From: an uncultured Sphingomonadales bacterium
GTDB taxonomy: Bacteria > Pseudomonadota > Alphaproteobacteria > Sphingomonadales > Sphingomonadaceae
NCBI GenBank assembly: GCA_903821685.1
Contig: CAIJLW010000027.1
Span: 1-54,930, forward strand
Direction of reading: 5' to 3'
DNA length: 54,930 nt
The first letter of the stretch is position 1; every line of letters starts with the position of its first letter. Made by a program: the position numbers and the translations under genes. Below are positions 1-9,410 of the stretch, piece after piece. The notes beneath the pieces were generated by a model. That model saw nothing but the letters and a program-made list of their open reading frames with translations. It ran no database searches and was not told the DNA's origin.

Positions 1-965
1 CCAGCGGAAATTGAGTGCGCTTCGGCAATCTGGCCGTCTGCATCCTGCAGCAAATAGGTTTTGTTGCCGTGGAGGATGCCCGGGCGACCGCCCGCCAAAG
101 ACGCGGCATGTTCCTTGTCGAGACCGTGACCTGCCGCTTCAATGCCAAGCATCGCCACATCTTTGTCATCGAGGAACGGGTGGAACAGCCCTAGAGCGTT
201 TGAACCGCCGCCGATGCAGGCGACAAGCAAATCAGGCAGGCGGTTGATGCGGCTTAGCATTTGTGCGCGCGCTTCTTTACCGATGACGCTTTGGAAATCG
301 CGCACCAGTTCGGGATAAGGGTGTGGGCCAGCCGCCGTACCAATGATGTAGAATGTGTCATGGACATTGGCGACCCAGTCGCGCAGCCCTTCGTTCATCG
401 CGTCCTTCAAAGTGCCAGCGCCGCTGGTGACGGGAATGATCTCCGCGCCCAACAAACGCATACGGAACACATTTGGCTGCTGCCGTTCAATGTCTTTGGC
501 GCCCATGTAAATAAAGCAGGGCAGGCCAAAACGTGCGCAGACGGTTGCGGTGGCAACGCCATGTTGGCCAGCGCCGGTTTCCGCGATGATCCGCGTCTTG
601 CCCATACGAATAGCAAGCAAAATTTGGCCAACGCAGTTGTTGATCTTATGCGCGCCGGTGTGGTTCAACTCATCGCGCTTGAACCAGATTTGCGCGCCTT
701 TGCCCGCTGGCGCGTCCTTGCGGACTTCCTCGGTCAGGCGTTCGGCATAATAAAGCGGCGATGGGCGGCCGACATAATGTTCCAGCAGGTCATCGAACTG
801 CGCAGCAAAAGCCGGGTCTTGTTGCGCCGCACGATATTCGCGCTCCAGATCAAGCACGAGCGGCATAAGCGTTTCGGCGACATAGCGTCCGCCGAACTTG
901 CCAAAATGGCCACGCTCGTCGGGTTGGTTGCGGAAGGAGTTCGGGGTGAGTTCAGCTGTTGTCAT
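1..965 (-). CDS. trpB: tryptophan synthase beta chain, 3'-truncated by window edge
   Basis: The PLP-dependent beta subunit condenses indole and L-serine into tryptophan, in complex with TrpA. About 321 residues are visible. The last ~80 of the usual ~400 lie beyond base 1, so the truncation is due to the window and not to mutation. The N-terminus has the family FGKFGGRYV motif, and the PLP lysine is K107 in the GAHKIN motif. The phosphate-binding GGGSNA motif is near the window edge. The ATG at 965-963 overlaps the end of trpF by 14 bases, which suggests translational coupling. trpA would be expected just outside the window. Confidence 0.96.
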   Translation of the reverse strand, partial: MTTAELTPNSFRNQPDERGHFGKFGGRYVAETLMPLVLDLEREYRAAQQDPAFAAQFDDLLEHYVGRPSPLYYAERLTEEVRKDAPAGKGAQIWFKRDELNHTGAHKINNCVGQILLAIRMGKTRIIAETGAGQHGVATATVCARFGLPCFIYMGAKDIERQQPNVFRMRLLGAEIIPVTSGAGTLKDAMNEGLRDWVANVHDTFYIIGTAAGPHPYPELVRDFQSVIGKEARAQMLSRINRLPDLLVACIGGGSNALGLFHPFLDDKDVAMLGIEAAGHGLDKEHAASLAGGRPGILHGNKTYLLQDADGQIAEAHSISA

Positions 966-1593
966 AGTCCCGCACCGCTTGGCAGAAGGCCGCAATCTTG
1001 TCCACATCCTTGATGCCCGACGCGGATTCGACGCCCGACGATGTGTCCACCAACTTTGCACGTGTTTGACGCAAAGCTTCCTTGACGTTGTCGGGGGTCA
1101 GGCCGCCAGCAAGGCCCCATGGAAGTTTGTGCTTATGTTCGGTGAGCAACGACCAATCAAACCGCATGCCAGTCCCGCCGGGTAATGCCTGTGCGGGCGC
1201 ATCAAACAAGATGAGGTCTGCCGCATCGACATATTCATCTGCATTTTTGAGCGATGCCGCGTTCTGAACACCAAAGGCTTTCCAAATTTCGATGTCTACG
1301 GTCCTTTTCAGGGTACGGAGCCATATAGCGGTTTCGGACCCGTGAAACTGCACGATATCGGGCTTTACGACCTCAATCGCTTTGGCGGTGAGACCGGGTT
1401 CCGCGTTCACCAGCAATAGAACAACTTTTAGCGAGGCTGGCGCGCGCATTCGAAGAGCGGCAGCTTTTTCCATTGGGACATAACGCGGACTTTTTTCATA
1501 TAGATTGAGGCCAATATGGGTGGCGCCCGCTTTAGCGGCGGCATCCACCGTCACTTCGTCTTTGAGGCCGCAAATTTTGATTTGTGTGTTCAT
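952..1593 (-). CDS. trpF: phosphoribosylanthranilate isomerase
   Basis: Isomerises N-(5-phosphoribosyl)anthranilate to CdRP in tryptophan synthesis. The protein has 213 residues and a TIM-barrel pattern. The N-terminal KICGLKDE motif carries the catalytic cysteine, QFHGSE lies mid-protein, and an aspartate in LFDAPA is the likely general acid. The frame stays open upstream, but the ATG at 1593 places the KICG strand directly at the N-terminus as in the family. It lies 65 bases downstream of pyrF and overlaps trpB, so lapA-like/pyrF/trpF/trpB probably form one operon. Confidence 0.96.
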   Translation of the reverse strand: MNTQIKICGLKDEVTVDAAAKAGATHIGLNLYEKSPRYVPMEKAAALRMRAPASLKVVLLLVNAEPGLTAKAIEVVKPDIVQFHGSETAIWLRTLKRTVDIEIWKAFGVQNAASLKNADEYVDAADLILFDAPAQALPGGTGMRFDWSLLTEHKHKLPWGLAGGLTPDNVKEALRQTRAKLVDTSSGVESASGIKDVDKIAAFCQAVRDYDNS

Positions 1594-1658
1594 ATTGGGC
1601 CCAATAGCCGACCATTTCACTCCCGTCATGCTGAACTTGGATGAAGGAGCCGTAACTG

Positions 1659-2333
1659 CTAGAGCGTGCCCATAATCGCCCGTGCAGCATCGTCAGGGGT
1701 ATCTGCCTTGGTAATAGGCCTTCCGATGACCAAGACGCTTGCGCCGTCATCACGGGCCTGTCTAGGCGTCACAGTGCGTTTCTGGTCTTCGGCACTTCCG
1801 CCAGCGGGACGCAGACCGGGAACGACGAAGAAACCGTCCTTCCATGCCTTTTTAGCCGCCTTTACCTCATAACCTGAACATACGATGCCATCAAGGCCTG
1901 CTTCTTGCGCAAGTGCAGCAAGCCGGGTCACCTGAAGCTCGGGGTTATCGGATACCCCAATGCGGTTAAGGTCATGATCGTCAAGGCTGGTCAGTACGGT
2001 CACTGCAACCACTTTGGTGTGCAAACCCGCAGCAGCTTTGGCATCCTCCATCATCGCACGGCCACCCGCAGCATGGATGGTCACAATGGCGGGCTCAAGC
2101 ACGTTGATCGCCTGTATGGCCTTTGCGACGGTATTGGGAATATCGTGCAATTTCAGGTCGAGGAAAATGGGCAGGCCCAATTTCTGCACCTCATGCACGC
2201 CGTGATGCCCGTTCGCGCAAAAAAACTCGAGGCCAAGCTTTATGCCGCCCACTTGTCCTTTGATTCGGCGCGTGAGTTCCAACGCATCGTCCAGATACGG
2301 CGTGTCGATGGCTACGAAGATTGGGTTGGTCAT
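1659..2333 (-). CDS. pyrF: orotidine 5'-phosphate decarboxylase
   Basis: Decarboxylates OMP to UMP, the last step of de novo pyrimidine synthesis. The protein has 224 residues, normal for the short bacterial class. The catalytic DxKxxD motif is present as DLKLHD, followed by IPNTVAKA. A C-terminal phosphate-binding region reads VIGRPI. The start overlaps the upstream membrane-protein gene by four bases (ATGA). A pyrimidine gene next to trpF is a frequent alphaproteobacterial arrangement. Confidence 0.97.
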   Translation of the reverse strand: MTNPIFVAIDTPYLDDALELTRRIKGQVGGIKLGLEFFCANGHHGVHEVQKLGLPIFLDLKLHDIPNTVAKAIQAINVLEPAIVTIHAAGGRAMMEDAKAAAGLHTKVVAVTVLTSLDDHDLNRIGVSDNPELQVTRLAALAQEAGLDGIVCSGYEVKAAKKAWKDGFFVVPGLRPAGGSAEDQKRTVTPRQARDDGASVLVIGRPITKADTPDDAARAIMGTL

Positions 2334-2635
2334 ATCGGTTCCACGGCTTTGTACGTCGGATGCGGGGATACAGGCGGTGGCGGGGGAGCAGACATGCTCC
2401 GCTGATTGCCCTCAAGTACAAGAATGCGCCGCTTCATCCGCCAGACCTGCGTAAGATGAAGAATGTAGACGGGTAAAAAGCCAAGCAGAAAAGCCACCAT
2501 CACCAAAGCCGGTAATTTCGTGTCAAGGCGAAGCCCGCCCCACAAGCGGAGCGATACGGGCTGCCAATTGTTGGTCGCAAAAACAACCAGACCAACGATA
2601 ACCGTGACCCAAAGCAGCGTTTTCAGAAATCGCAT
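2330..2635 (-). CDS. LapA-like (DUF1049) small membrane protein
   Basis: A 101-residue protein with two hydrophobic segments (about residues 4-22 and 40-62), a short basic loop (MKRR) and a proline-rich tail. This is the lipopolysaccharide-assembly-protein-A/DUF1049 pattern, and such genes are often found immediately upstream of pyrF. The start is set at ATG 2635 because AAGGAGAGG precedes it. A longer reading from an upstream ATG adds only nine basic residues. In gammaproteobacteria LapA works with LapB in controlling LPS synthesis. Here that role is inferred from the fold alone, and no lapB is visible. Confidence 0.8.
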   Translation of the reverse strand: MRFLKTLLWVTVIVGLVVFATNNWQPVSLRLWGGLRLDTKLPALVMVAFLLGFLPVYILHLTQVWRMKRRILVLEGNQRSMSAPPPPPVSPHPTYKAVEPI

Positions 2636-2737
2636 CGCGCGGCCTCTCCTTTTCACGCACATCTTATGGAAACTTTCCCCCTTTGGGTAGGGGTTAGTGT
2701 GTAATCCATGAAAGCATGACGAAATGCCGCCGCGAAA

Positions 2738-4048
2738 TCAGCCAAATACGCGATCGAAAATCGTGTCGATATGCTTGAAGTGATAGTCGAGATTGAACCG
2801 GTCCTCGATTTCCGACGCTGTCATTTTGGCCGCGACATCCGGGTCAGCCTTAAGCAGTTCCATCAGCGATTCTGCGCCGTCCGATTCCCACACCTTCATC
2901 GCATTGCGCTGAACGATGCGGTAGCTGTCCTCACGGCTGATCCCGGCTTGAGTCAGCGCCAAAAGTACCCGCTGCGAATGGACAAGTCCACCCATGCGAT
3001 CCAGATTCTTCTGCATACGCTCTGGGTAGATGAGCAGCTTGTCGATGACGCCGGTCAGACGTCCAAGCGCGAAATCGAGGGTAATGGTCGCATCAGGACC
3101 AATGTAACGTTCGACGCTGGAATGGCTGATATCGCGTTCATGCCACAATGCTACATTTTCGAGCGCTGGCGTAACATAACCACGGACCATGCGCGCCAGA
3201 CCCGTAAGATTTTCGGTCAGCACTGGGTTGCGCTTATGCGGCATGGCCGAGCTGCCCTTTTGACCGGGCGAGAAATATTCCTCCGCCTCAAGCACCTCAG
3301 TGCGCTGCAAATGGCGCACCTCGGTCGCAAGGCGTTCAATCGACGACGCGATAACACCAAGTGTGGCAAAATACATCGCATGACGGTCGCGCGGAATGAC
3401 CTGAGTCGAGACGGGCTCCACCGCAAGGCCAAGCTTGGCTGCAACATGTGCCTCCACTTCAGGATCGATATTAGCGAAGGTGCCGACTGCACCCGAAATA
3501 GCGCAAGTAGCGATTTCAGCGCGCGCAGCGACCAGACGTTCGCGACTGCGGGCAAATTCGGCATATGCTTGCGCCAGTTTCATGCCAAAGGTCACAGGCT
3601 CTGCGTGAATGCCATGGCTGCGGCCGATGGTTGGCGTGAATTTATGCTCCATTGCACGGGTCTTTATAGCCGCTAGCAGCGCATCCATGTCCGCCAGCAA
3701 CAGGTCCGTTGCTTGGGTCAACTGAACAGCAAGGCAGGTGTCCAAAACGTCGGAGGATGTCATGCCCTGATGCATGAAGCGCGCTTCGTCGCCTACTTGT
3801 TCTGCGACCCATGTCAGAAACGCGATAACGTCATGCTTGGTCACCGCTTCGATAGCGTCAATGGCTGCAACATCGATCGTTGGGTTGGTATTCCACCATG
3901 TCCACAACGCCTGCGCCGCAGAAGCAGGCACAACGCCGCGTTCGGCGAGTGCATCCGTTGCATGCGCCTCAATTTCAAACCAGATGCGGAAACGGTTTTC
4001 CGGCTCCCAAATCTTGACCATATCGGGGCGGGAATAACGTGGAATCAT
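2738..4048 (-). CDS. purB: adenylosuccinate lyase
   Basis: A 436-residue enzyme that cleaves SAICAR and adenylosuccinate, with fumarate release, in purine synthesis. It belongs to the fumarase/aspartase superfamily: the signature GSSAMPHKRNP lies near residue 265, TSSDVLDT near residue 95 and a catalytic histidine motif (GRSHGIHAEP) near residue 145. The length is typical. It starts at ATG 4048. No strong Shine-Dalgarno is visible. The 102 bases between its stop and the lapA-like gene contain no convincing terminator, so read-through into the pyrF/trp operon is possible. Confidence 0.97.
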   Translation of the reverse strand: MIPRYSRPDMVKIWEPENRFRIWFEIEAHATDALAERGVVPASAAQALWTWWNTNPTIDVAAIDAIEAVTKHDVIAFLTWVAEQVGDEARFMHQGMTSSDVLDTCLAVQLTQATDLLLADMDALLAAIKTRAMEHKFTPTIGRSHGIHAEPVTFGMKLAQAYAEFARSRERLVAARAEIATCAISGAVGTFANIDPEVEAHVAAKLGLAVEPVSTQVIPRDRHAMYFATLGVIASSIERLATEVRHLQRTEVLEAEEYFSPGQKGSSAMPHKRNPVLTENLTGLARMVRGYVTPALENVALWHERDISHSSVERYIGPDATITLDFALGRLTGVIDKLLIYPERMQKNLDRMGGLVHSQRVLLALTQAGISREDSYRIVQRNAMKVWESDGAESLMELLKADPDVAAKMTASEIEDRFNLDYHFKHIDTIFDRVFG

Positions 4049-4123
4049 AAGAAACGCTTTCTGCTTGGTTCGGGAGTCGTGGTCCCGTTAGCAGGCGCAC
4101 CGTTGGGCGTCAAAATGCGTGGC

Positions 4124-4159
4124 AAAAAAGAAGGGCGCGGGTTTTACGCCGCGCCCTTC
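4124..4159 (-). terminator. Rho-independent terminator of the TonB receptor gene
   Basis: A perfect 11-bp stem (GAAGGGCGCGG paired with CCGCGCCCTTC) with an 8-base loop. In minus-strand orientation it is followed by six T (the plus strand shows six A at 4124-4129). It lies 21 bases beyond the receptor stop codon and before purB. Confidence 0.92.
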
Positions 4160-4179
4160 CTGTTGAAGTTCTTAAGGGT

Positions 4180-6801
4180 TTAAAAATCGATCGACACACG
4201 ACCATACAGGAAACGTCCACTGAAACCGAATGGCGATTGCGAACTGTACGGCAAGAACGAATTGTTAAAGCCATAGTTCACGCCATCCACGGTGCCAAAT
4301 GGCAGGCGATCGGGATACGTGTCGAGCAGGTTATTTGCACCAAATGCTATTGAAACAGACTCCACAGGCTTAAAGCGGAACTCAAGGTCTGTGACCCATT
4401 TCGGCGACAAGAAGATGTCACCTGGAAGAGTGCCGGGGGCTTTTGTGATGTCGCTTGTGGGGTTAGTTCCAGTAACGGTCGAGAAGCCGCTTGGCAAGAA
4501 CACTTCACCGTAACGGTTGGTGCGCAGCGTCAGGCCGAAGTTATTATAATCCCAGTCAAGGCCAACATTGAGCTTGTTCTTGGGTTGGCCCTCTGTGAGG
4601 CGGAAGCTTTCCTGACGTGCGAATAAGCGTTGCGCGGTGAAACCAGAGAATACTCGGCGATCCGAGATTTTTGTATCGTTCAGATTATAACCAACGCTCA
4701 CCCGGAATTGGCCGAGACCGAATTCGGGTACGCGGTAGCTTGCGACAATATCGAGACCCGAGGTCTTCGTATCGATACCATTGATGAAGAAGCGTGCCGA
4801 GCTAACGCCAGTGACACCTGCTGTGGTTAGTAACGCCAGAACGTCTGTACCCTGAAGGTTCTCTGTCAGCGTGATGCGGTCGTTAATTTTAATATTGTAA
4901 TAATCCGCAGTGATGCTCAGTCCGCTAAATGGCGTCAAGGTAACACCTGCGCCCAGATTGATGGATTTTTCTGGCTTGAGAGGCTGTGCACCCAAAGCAA
5001 TAGCAACTGGCGATGAAACCGGGAATGTTCCGATTTCAATCAAGACCCCGCCGACATTGTTGGTGGAGGTAGCTGCAAAGGATTGTTGCGCAAGGCTAGG
5101 AGCGCGGAAACCAGTTGAAACCGAACCACGCAAGGCAACGCCATCAATCACTTCAAAACGCGCAGCCGCTTTACCATTGATGGTGTCGCCAAAGTCGCTG
5201 AAATGTTCGTAACGGCCGGCCAATTGAACCGTCAGTTGGTCAGTGAGATCCGCGTCTAGCTCGGCATAGCCAGCAAAGCTGTTGCGCGATACGTCGGTTT
5301 CGTTGGCCGGGCGGAAACCAGGAAACACCTGGGCGCCTCCAGCAGCGTTGAATGGCGCTGCTGAAAATGGTCCATTGACGTAGCTTTGCAGTTCGCCAGC
5401 AACGATCTTGTAGTTTTCGTTCCGATATTCGCCACCAAAAGCAAAAGAAACACTCTTGCCGATGCCGATGTCTAAATCACGGCGAATATCGAGGTTAATC
5501 GATGTCTGGCCGGACCGAAGTCCGCCTGAATCGAAACGGCGGGCACTTGCCACGCCGCCGAGCGACGTATTGACCGTGTTTTCAATGGTGTAATCCAAAC
5601 GGTTCGATCCGTAGACAGCCGAGAGGTCATAGTCCCATCCGCCTGTGGCACCACGAAGGCCCGCCGCAGCAGAAATATCGACAATGTTACTGGCGATCAA
5701 CGGTAAGAAGCCGTCTGCGTAGATTGGGACGAATGTGGTGGTCGATGCCGCCCAGTCGCGGTTACGCACGTCTGAAGATCTACGATAGAAACCTGCTCCA
5801 TTGCCATCGCGGACGCCATAGCTGCCGAAGGTGTAGAATTCGGCAGTATCGGAAAACTCGTAACCTGCGTTCACGAAGAAGTTCAGATCTTTTGATACAC
5901 CATCACCATAACGGTGGGCATAACGGTTAAAGTTTGCTTCGCGTGGATCGCCGGCAGCGAAGTAGTTGCGGCGGATATCTGGACCGGAACGGTTCGTGGG
6001 CGAGCGGTCTTTATATTCGGCTGTAAGGTTCACATAGCCGCTTTCTCCCAATGGCAGGCCAAAGTTCGACGCGAACGTATATGTGTCACCGTCGTTCCGT
6101 TTGCGGTCTTCGCCCGTGTAAGAAATGGTTGGGTTGTCAGAAAGTCCAGTCGTCAACGACACGGTGCCCACTTGACCAACATCTTCCATCTTAGTGATAT
6201 ATTTGCCAAACGTCGCCTGCGCACGGCCGCCCATGCCTTTTTTCAACTGCACGTTGATGACGCCAGCAATGGCATCGGAACCATATTGAGAAGCTGCACC
6301 ATCACGCAGCACTTCAATGCGTTCAATGGCCAATGGTGGAATTGTGTTGAGATCGACTGCGGTAGACCCGCGGCCAACAGAACCGTTCAAGTTCACGAGC
6401 GCCGACTGGTGACGGCGCTTACCGTTAATCAGCACCAGAACCTGATCGGGCGCAAGGCCGCGCAGTGTTGCTGGACGCAGAGAGTCCGTTCCATCAGTGA
6501 GCGACGGCTGCGGGAAGTTGAAAGAAGGGACGAGCTGGTTCAACAGTTTGTTTGTTTCGGTTTGGCCGCTGTTTAACAAAGCTTCCGCCGAAATGACGTC
6601 AACAGGAACCGTGCTGTCCGCCACGGTACGGTCGGTACGGCGCGTGCCGGTGACGATAATCGCATCTGCACCAGTTGCTTCTTCAACGGCCGAACTTTGC
6701 GGCGCGCTGTCTTGAGCAAAGGCTGGGCTTGCGACTGCTACGAAAAGGGCAGTAGACGAAACCGTCACTGCAAGTGCTGAAATGACCTTAAGGTTCTTCA
6801 T
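4180..6801 (-). CDS. TonB-dependent outer-membrane receptor
   Basis: An 873-residue outer-membrane active-transport channel. A signal peptide (residues 1-29, cleavage after AFA) precedes a TonB-box-like segment (DAIIVTGTR). A plug domain with NGKRRH, RGSTAVDLNTIP and the conserved EVLRDGAASQYG/GVINV motif follows. The remaining ~650 residues alternate as beta-barrel strands, and the chain ends in the aromatic C-terminus VSIDF. Upstream methionines exist, but ATG 6801 gives a clean signal peptide and has GAGGAAAT before it. It is flanked by its own terminator and an unusual inverted repeat in the leader. The substrate cannot be read from the sequence, and no neighbouring transport or degradation gene identifies it. 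Confidence 0.93.
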   Translation of the reverse strand: MKNLKVISALAVTVSSTALFVAVASPAFAQDSAPQSSAVEEATGADAIIVTGTRRTDRTVADSTVPVDVISAEALLNSGQTETNKLLNQLVPSFNFPQPSLTDGTDSLRPATLRGLAPDQVLVLINGKRRHQSALVNLNGSVGRGSTAVDLNTIPPLAIERIEVLRDGAASQYGSDAIAGVINVQLKKGMGGRAQATFGKYITKMEDVGQVGTVSLTTGLSDNPTISYTGEDRKRNDGDTYTFASNFGLPLGESGYVNLTAEYKDRSPTNRSGPDIRRNYFAAGDPREANFNRYAHRYGDGVSKDLNFFVNAGYEFSDTAEFYTFGSYGVRDGNGAGFYRRSSDVRNRDWAASTTTFVPIYADGFLPLIASNIVDISAAAGLRGATGGWDYDLSAVYGSNRLDYTIENTVNTSLGGVASARRFDSGGLRSGQTSINLDIRRDLDIGIGKSVSFAFGGEYRNENYKIVAGELQSYVNGPFSAAPFNAAGGAQVFPGFRPANETDVSRNSFAGYAELDADLTDQLTVQLAGRYEHFSDFGDTINGKAAARFEVIDGVALRGSVSTGFRAPSLAQQSFAATSTNNVGGVLIEIGTFPVSSPVAIALGAQPLKPEKSINLGAGVTLTPFSGLSITADYYNIKINDRITLTENLQGTDVLALLTTAGVTGVSSARFFINGIDTKTSGLDIVASYRVPEFGLGQFRVSVGYNLNDTKISDRRVFSGFTAQRLFARQESFRLTEGQPKNKLNVGLDWDYNNFGLTLRTNRYGEVFLPSGFSTVTGTNPTSDITKAPGTLPGDIFLSPKWVTDLEFRFKPVESVSIAFGANNLLDTYPDRLPFGTVDGVNYGFNNSFLPYSSQSPFGFSGRFLYGRVSIDF

Positions 6802-6814
6802 TTTATTTCCTCGA

Positions 6815-6866
6815 TTTACGCGTATATTAGAGCTGCTGGCAAGATTCTGGCACTTTGACGCGTAAA
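6815..6866 (-). promoter_or_regulatory. 9-bp inverted repeat in the leader of the TonB receptor gene
   Basis: TTTACGCGT at 6815-6823 and its exact complement ACGCGTAAA at 6858-6866 flank 34 bases. The proximal arm ends 13 bases before the receptor ATG, next to the GAGGAAAT ribosome-binding site. It could be a pair of operator half-sites about four helical turns apart, or a leader mRNA stem. The repeat is seen directly; the function is inferred. Confidence 0.45.
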
Positions 6867-7022
6867 GTTCCAGTAAAGTCTTAATATTGAAATATTTTGG
6901 CATAGATGTGTGGCTTTGTGGCAACGCGCGTACATTCCAATATATTCGAAAAATTACATTAAGCTGTGGATTGCTGAAATCGCTGCTTTGCGACAGCAGA
7001 ATGGCTCGCTATCGGGACCAAT

Positions 7023-9344
7023 ATGTCCGAAATAATTGACGCCCCCGAAGAAGATCCGTTTGACGCAATAGTCGATGCGCCTTTCGATGCGGCGCTTTCT
7101 GAGCGGTATTTAATCTACGCAATGTCGACGATAACGGCACGTTCGCTGCCGGATTTGCGCGATGGACTTAAGCCTGTTCACCGGCGTTTGCTTTGGGCCA
7201 TGCGCCTTTTAAAACTTGACCCGGCAAGCGGTTATAAAAAATGCGCGCGTGTTGTCGGTGACGTGATTGGTAAATATCACCCGCATGGCGATCAGTCGGT
7301 ATATGACGCGATGGTTCGCCTCGCGCAGGCTTTTTCGTTGCGGTATCCGTTGGTCGATGGACAGGGCAATTTTGGCAACATCGACGGTGATAATGCTGCT
7401 GCCTATCGATATACTGAGGCGCGGCTGACCCGCACTGCTATTGAGCTCATGAACGGGCTTGATGAAAACGCGACCGATTTTCGGCCGACTTATAATGGTG
7501 AGGATGAAGAGCCAGAGGTCATGCCGGGCCTGTTCCCGAATTTGCTGGCTAATGGCGCTAGCGGCATTGCTGTGGGTATGGCGACAAGCATTCCCTCGCA
7601 CAATGCAGCAGAAATCATTGATGCCGCGATGCTGTTAATCGATGAGCCACAAGCCAGCCACGAACAGCTGATGGATATTGTGCGCGGGCCCGACTTCGCA
7701 ACTGGCGGGGTGTTGGTTGATAGCCGCGCCGTTATCAGCGCTGCTTATGCCGGCGGACGCGGCGCGATGCGGGTGCGTGCACGTTTCTCAAACGGTTGGC
7801 AGGACGGCGCTTGGGAACCAACGGGCGTTGAAAAGCTGACTGGCGGTACATGGCAGCTTGTCGTATCCGAAATTCCCTATCAGGTCCAAAAAGGCAAATT
7901 GATCGAGCAAATTGCGCAGCTGATTGCCGATAAAAAGCTGCCCATTCTCGACGACATTCGGGACGAAAGTGACGAGCATGTGCGCATCGTGCTGGTGCCG
8001 AAAAGCCGGAATGTTGACCCCGAAGACCTCAAAAATGCTCTGTTCCGTCTAACGGATCTGGAAACGCGTTTTTCTTTGAACATGAACGTTTTGGACGCAG
8101 ACCGCACGCCAAAGGTCATGGGCTTGGGCGAAGTGCTGCTGCGCTGGCTGAAGCACCAGATTGAAGTACTGGTGCGCAAGTCGCAGCACCGGCTTGAAAA
8201 AATCGATTCCCGGCTTGAACTGCTGCAAGGCTATATCATCGCCTATCTCAATCTTGATCGCATCATCGAGATTATACGGACTGAGGATGAGCCAAAGCCT
8301 GTTATGATGGCTGAGTTCCAATTGAATGACCGGCAGGCAGAGGCAATCCTTAACATGCGCTTGCGGTCGCTGCGCAGGCTTGAGGAAATGGAGCTTCGGC
8401 GCGAGCTTGAAGGGCTGCAGGCCGAGCGCGAAGGGCTGGTGAAACTACTTGAAAGCCCCGCGCTCCAGAAAAAGCGTTTGAAAAAAGACTTAGACGCGTT
8501 GCGCAAGAGCTACGCAGAAGAAACCGAGCTTGGTCGCCGCCGTACTAGCCTTGAAGAAGCTGGCCAAGCGCGCGAAATTTCGCTTGAGGCCTTTGTTGAA
8601 CGCGAACCTGTGACCGTCATCATGTCAAAGCGCGGCTGGATCAAAGCGATGAAGGGCCATGCCGATTTGTCTGCACGCGCCGACTTTAAGTTCAAGGAGG
8701 GTGATGGCCCTGCCTTTGCATTCCACGCGCAGACCACGGACAAAATACTGATCGCAACGGCCAATGGCCGTTTTTACACCTTGGGAGCGGATAAGCTTCC
8801 CGGCGCGCGCGGTTTTGGCGAGCCAGTGAGCACCATGATCGATATCGAAACGGGTAATGACATTATCGCCGTCTTCACCGCTGTGCCCGACGGGCGCATG
8901 CTGCTGGCAGCTACCACCGGCAAGGGCTTTATTGCGCGGATGAGCGATGTCGTGGCCGAGACGCGCAAGGGGCGTGGCGTTGTAACACTTAAGCCTGGCA
9001 CGCAGTTGAAAGTCGCGCGTCTTGCGCTGGCCGAAACCGCTGATGAAGCCATATTGCGCGATCAGTATGTGGCGGTGGTGGGCGATAACCGCAAACTGGT
9101 TGTTTTCCCGATGACCGAGATACCCGAAATGTCCAAAGGGCAGGGCGTAACTTTGCAACGGTACAAGGATGGCGGCCTTGCCGATGCTATTTGCTTCCGT
9201 ATGAGCGAAGGCCTTAGCTGGGCTATGGGTGGCGATAGCGGGCGGATGCGGACGGAGAATGATATGTCCTTATGGCGCGTCGCACGCGGCGCCGCGGGCC
9301 GTTTGCCTCCACAGGGCTTTCCGAGAAACAACCAATTCGACTGA
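7023..9344 (+). CDS. parC: DNA topoisomerase IV subunit A
   Basis: The cleavage/religation subunit of topoisomerase IV, which decatenates daughter chromosomes with ParE. At 773 residues it is of ParC length, shorter than GyrA. The catalytic tyrosine is Y130 in [11 protein letters not shown], and the breakage-reunion helix reads [15 protein letters not shown]. The C-terminal beta-pinwheel has only degenerate GyrA-box-like sequence (TRKGRGVV), which favours ParC over GyrA. The position equivalent to E. coli ParC S80 is glutamine (Q91), while the acidic second position is kept (D95). It stands alone, divergent from the receptor gene and convergent with the CCA-adding enzyme gene. Confidence 0.95.
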   Translation: MSEIIDAPEEDPFDAIVDAPFDAALSERYLIYAMSTITARSLPDLRDGLKPVHRRLLWAMRLLKLDPASGYKKCARVVGDVIGKYHPHGDQSVYDAMVRLAQAFSLRYPLVDGQGNFGNIDGDNAAAYRYTEARLTRTAIELMNGLDENATDFRPTYNGEDEEPEVMPGLFPNLLANGASGIAVGMATSIPSHNAAEIIDAAMLLIDEPQASHEQLMDIVRGPDFATGGVLVDSRAVISAAYAGGRGAMRVRARFSNGWQDGAWEPTGVEKLTGGTWQLVVSEIPYQVQKGKLIEQIAQLIADKKLPILDDIRDESDEHVRIVLVPKSRNVDPEDLKNALFRLTDLETRFSLNMNVLDADRTPKVMGLGEVLLRWLKHQIEVLVRKSQHRLEKIDSRLELLQGYIIAYLNLDRIIEIIRTEDEPKPVMMAEFQLNDRQAEAILNMRLRSLRRLEEMELRRELEGLQAEREGLVKLLESPALQKKRLKKDLDALRKSYAEETELGRRRTSLEEAGQAREISLEAFVEREPVTVIMSKRGWIKAMKGHADLSARADFKFKEGDGPAFAFHAQTTDKILIATANGRFYTLGADKLPGARGFGEPVSTMIDIETGNDIIAVFTAVPDGRMLLAATTGKGFIARMSDVVAETRKGRGVVTLKPGTQLKVARLALAETADEAILRDQYVAVVGDNRKLVVFPMTEIPEMSKGQGVTLQRYKDGGLADAICFRMSEGLSWAMGGDSGRMRTENDMSLWRVARGAAGRLPPQGFPRNNQFD

Positions 9345-9410
9345 CATCTGATATTGAACGCAGTGAAGGAGCTGGGCATTAAGGTTCTCGGCCCTTAAGC
9401 GACAAAATGC

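Noticed and set aside
261-1013. 250-codon plus-strand open frame opposite trpB
   Set aside because: The minus strand gives a clear TrpB with K107 and the GGGSNA motif; the plus frame has no family features.
9358-9400. TTAAGG/CCTTAA inverted repeat between parC and the CCA-transferase gene
   Set aside because: Only six pairs and no T run on either side; too weak to call a terminator.
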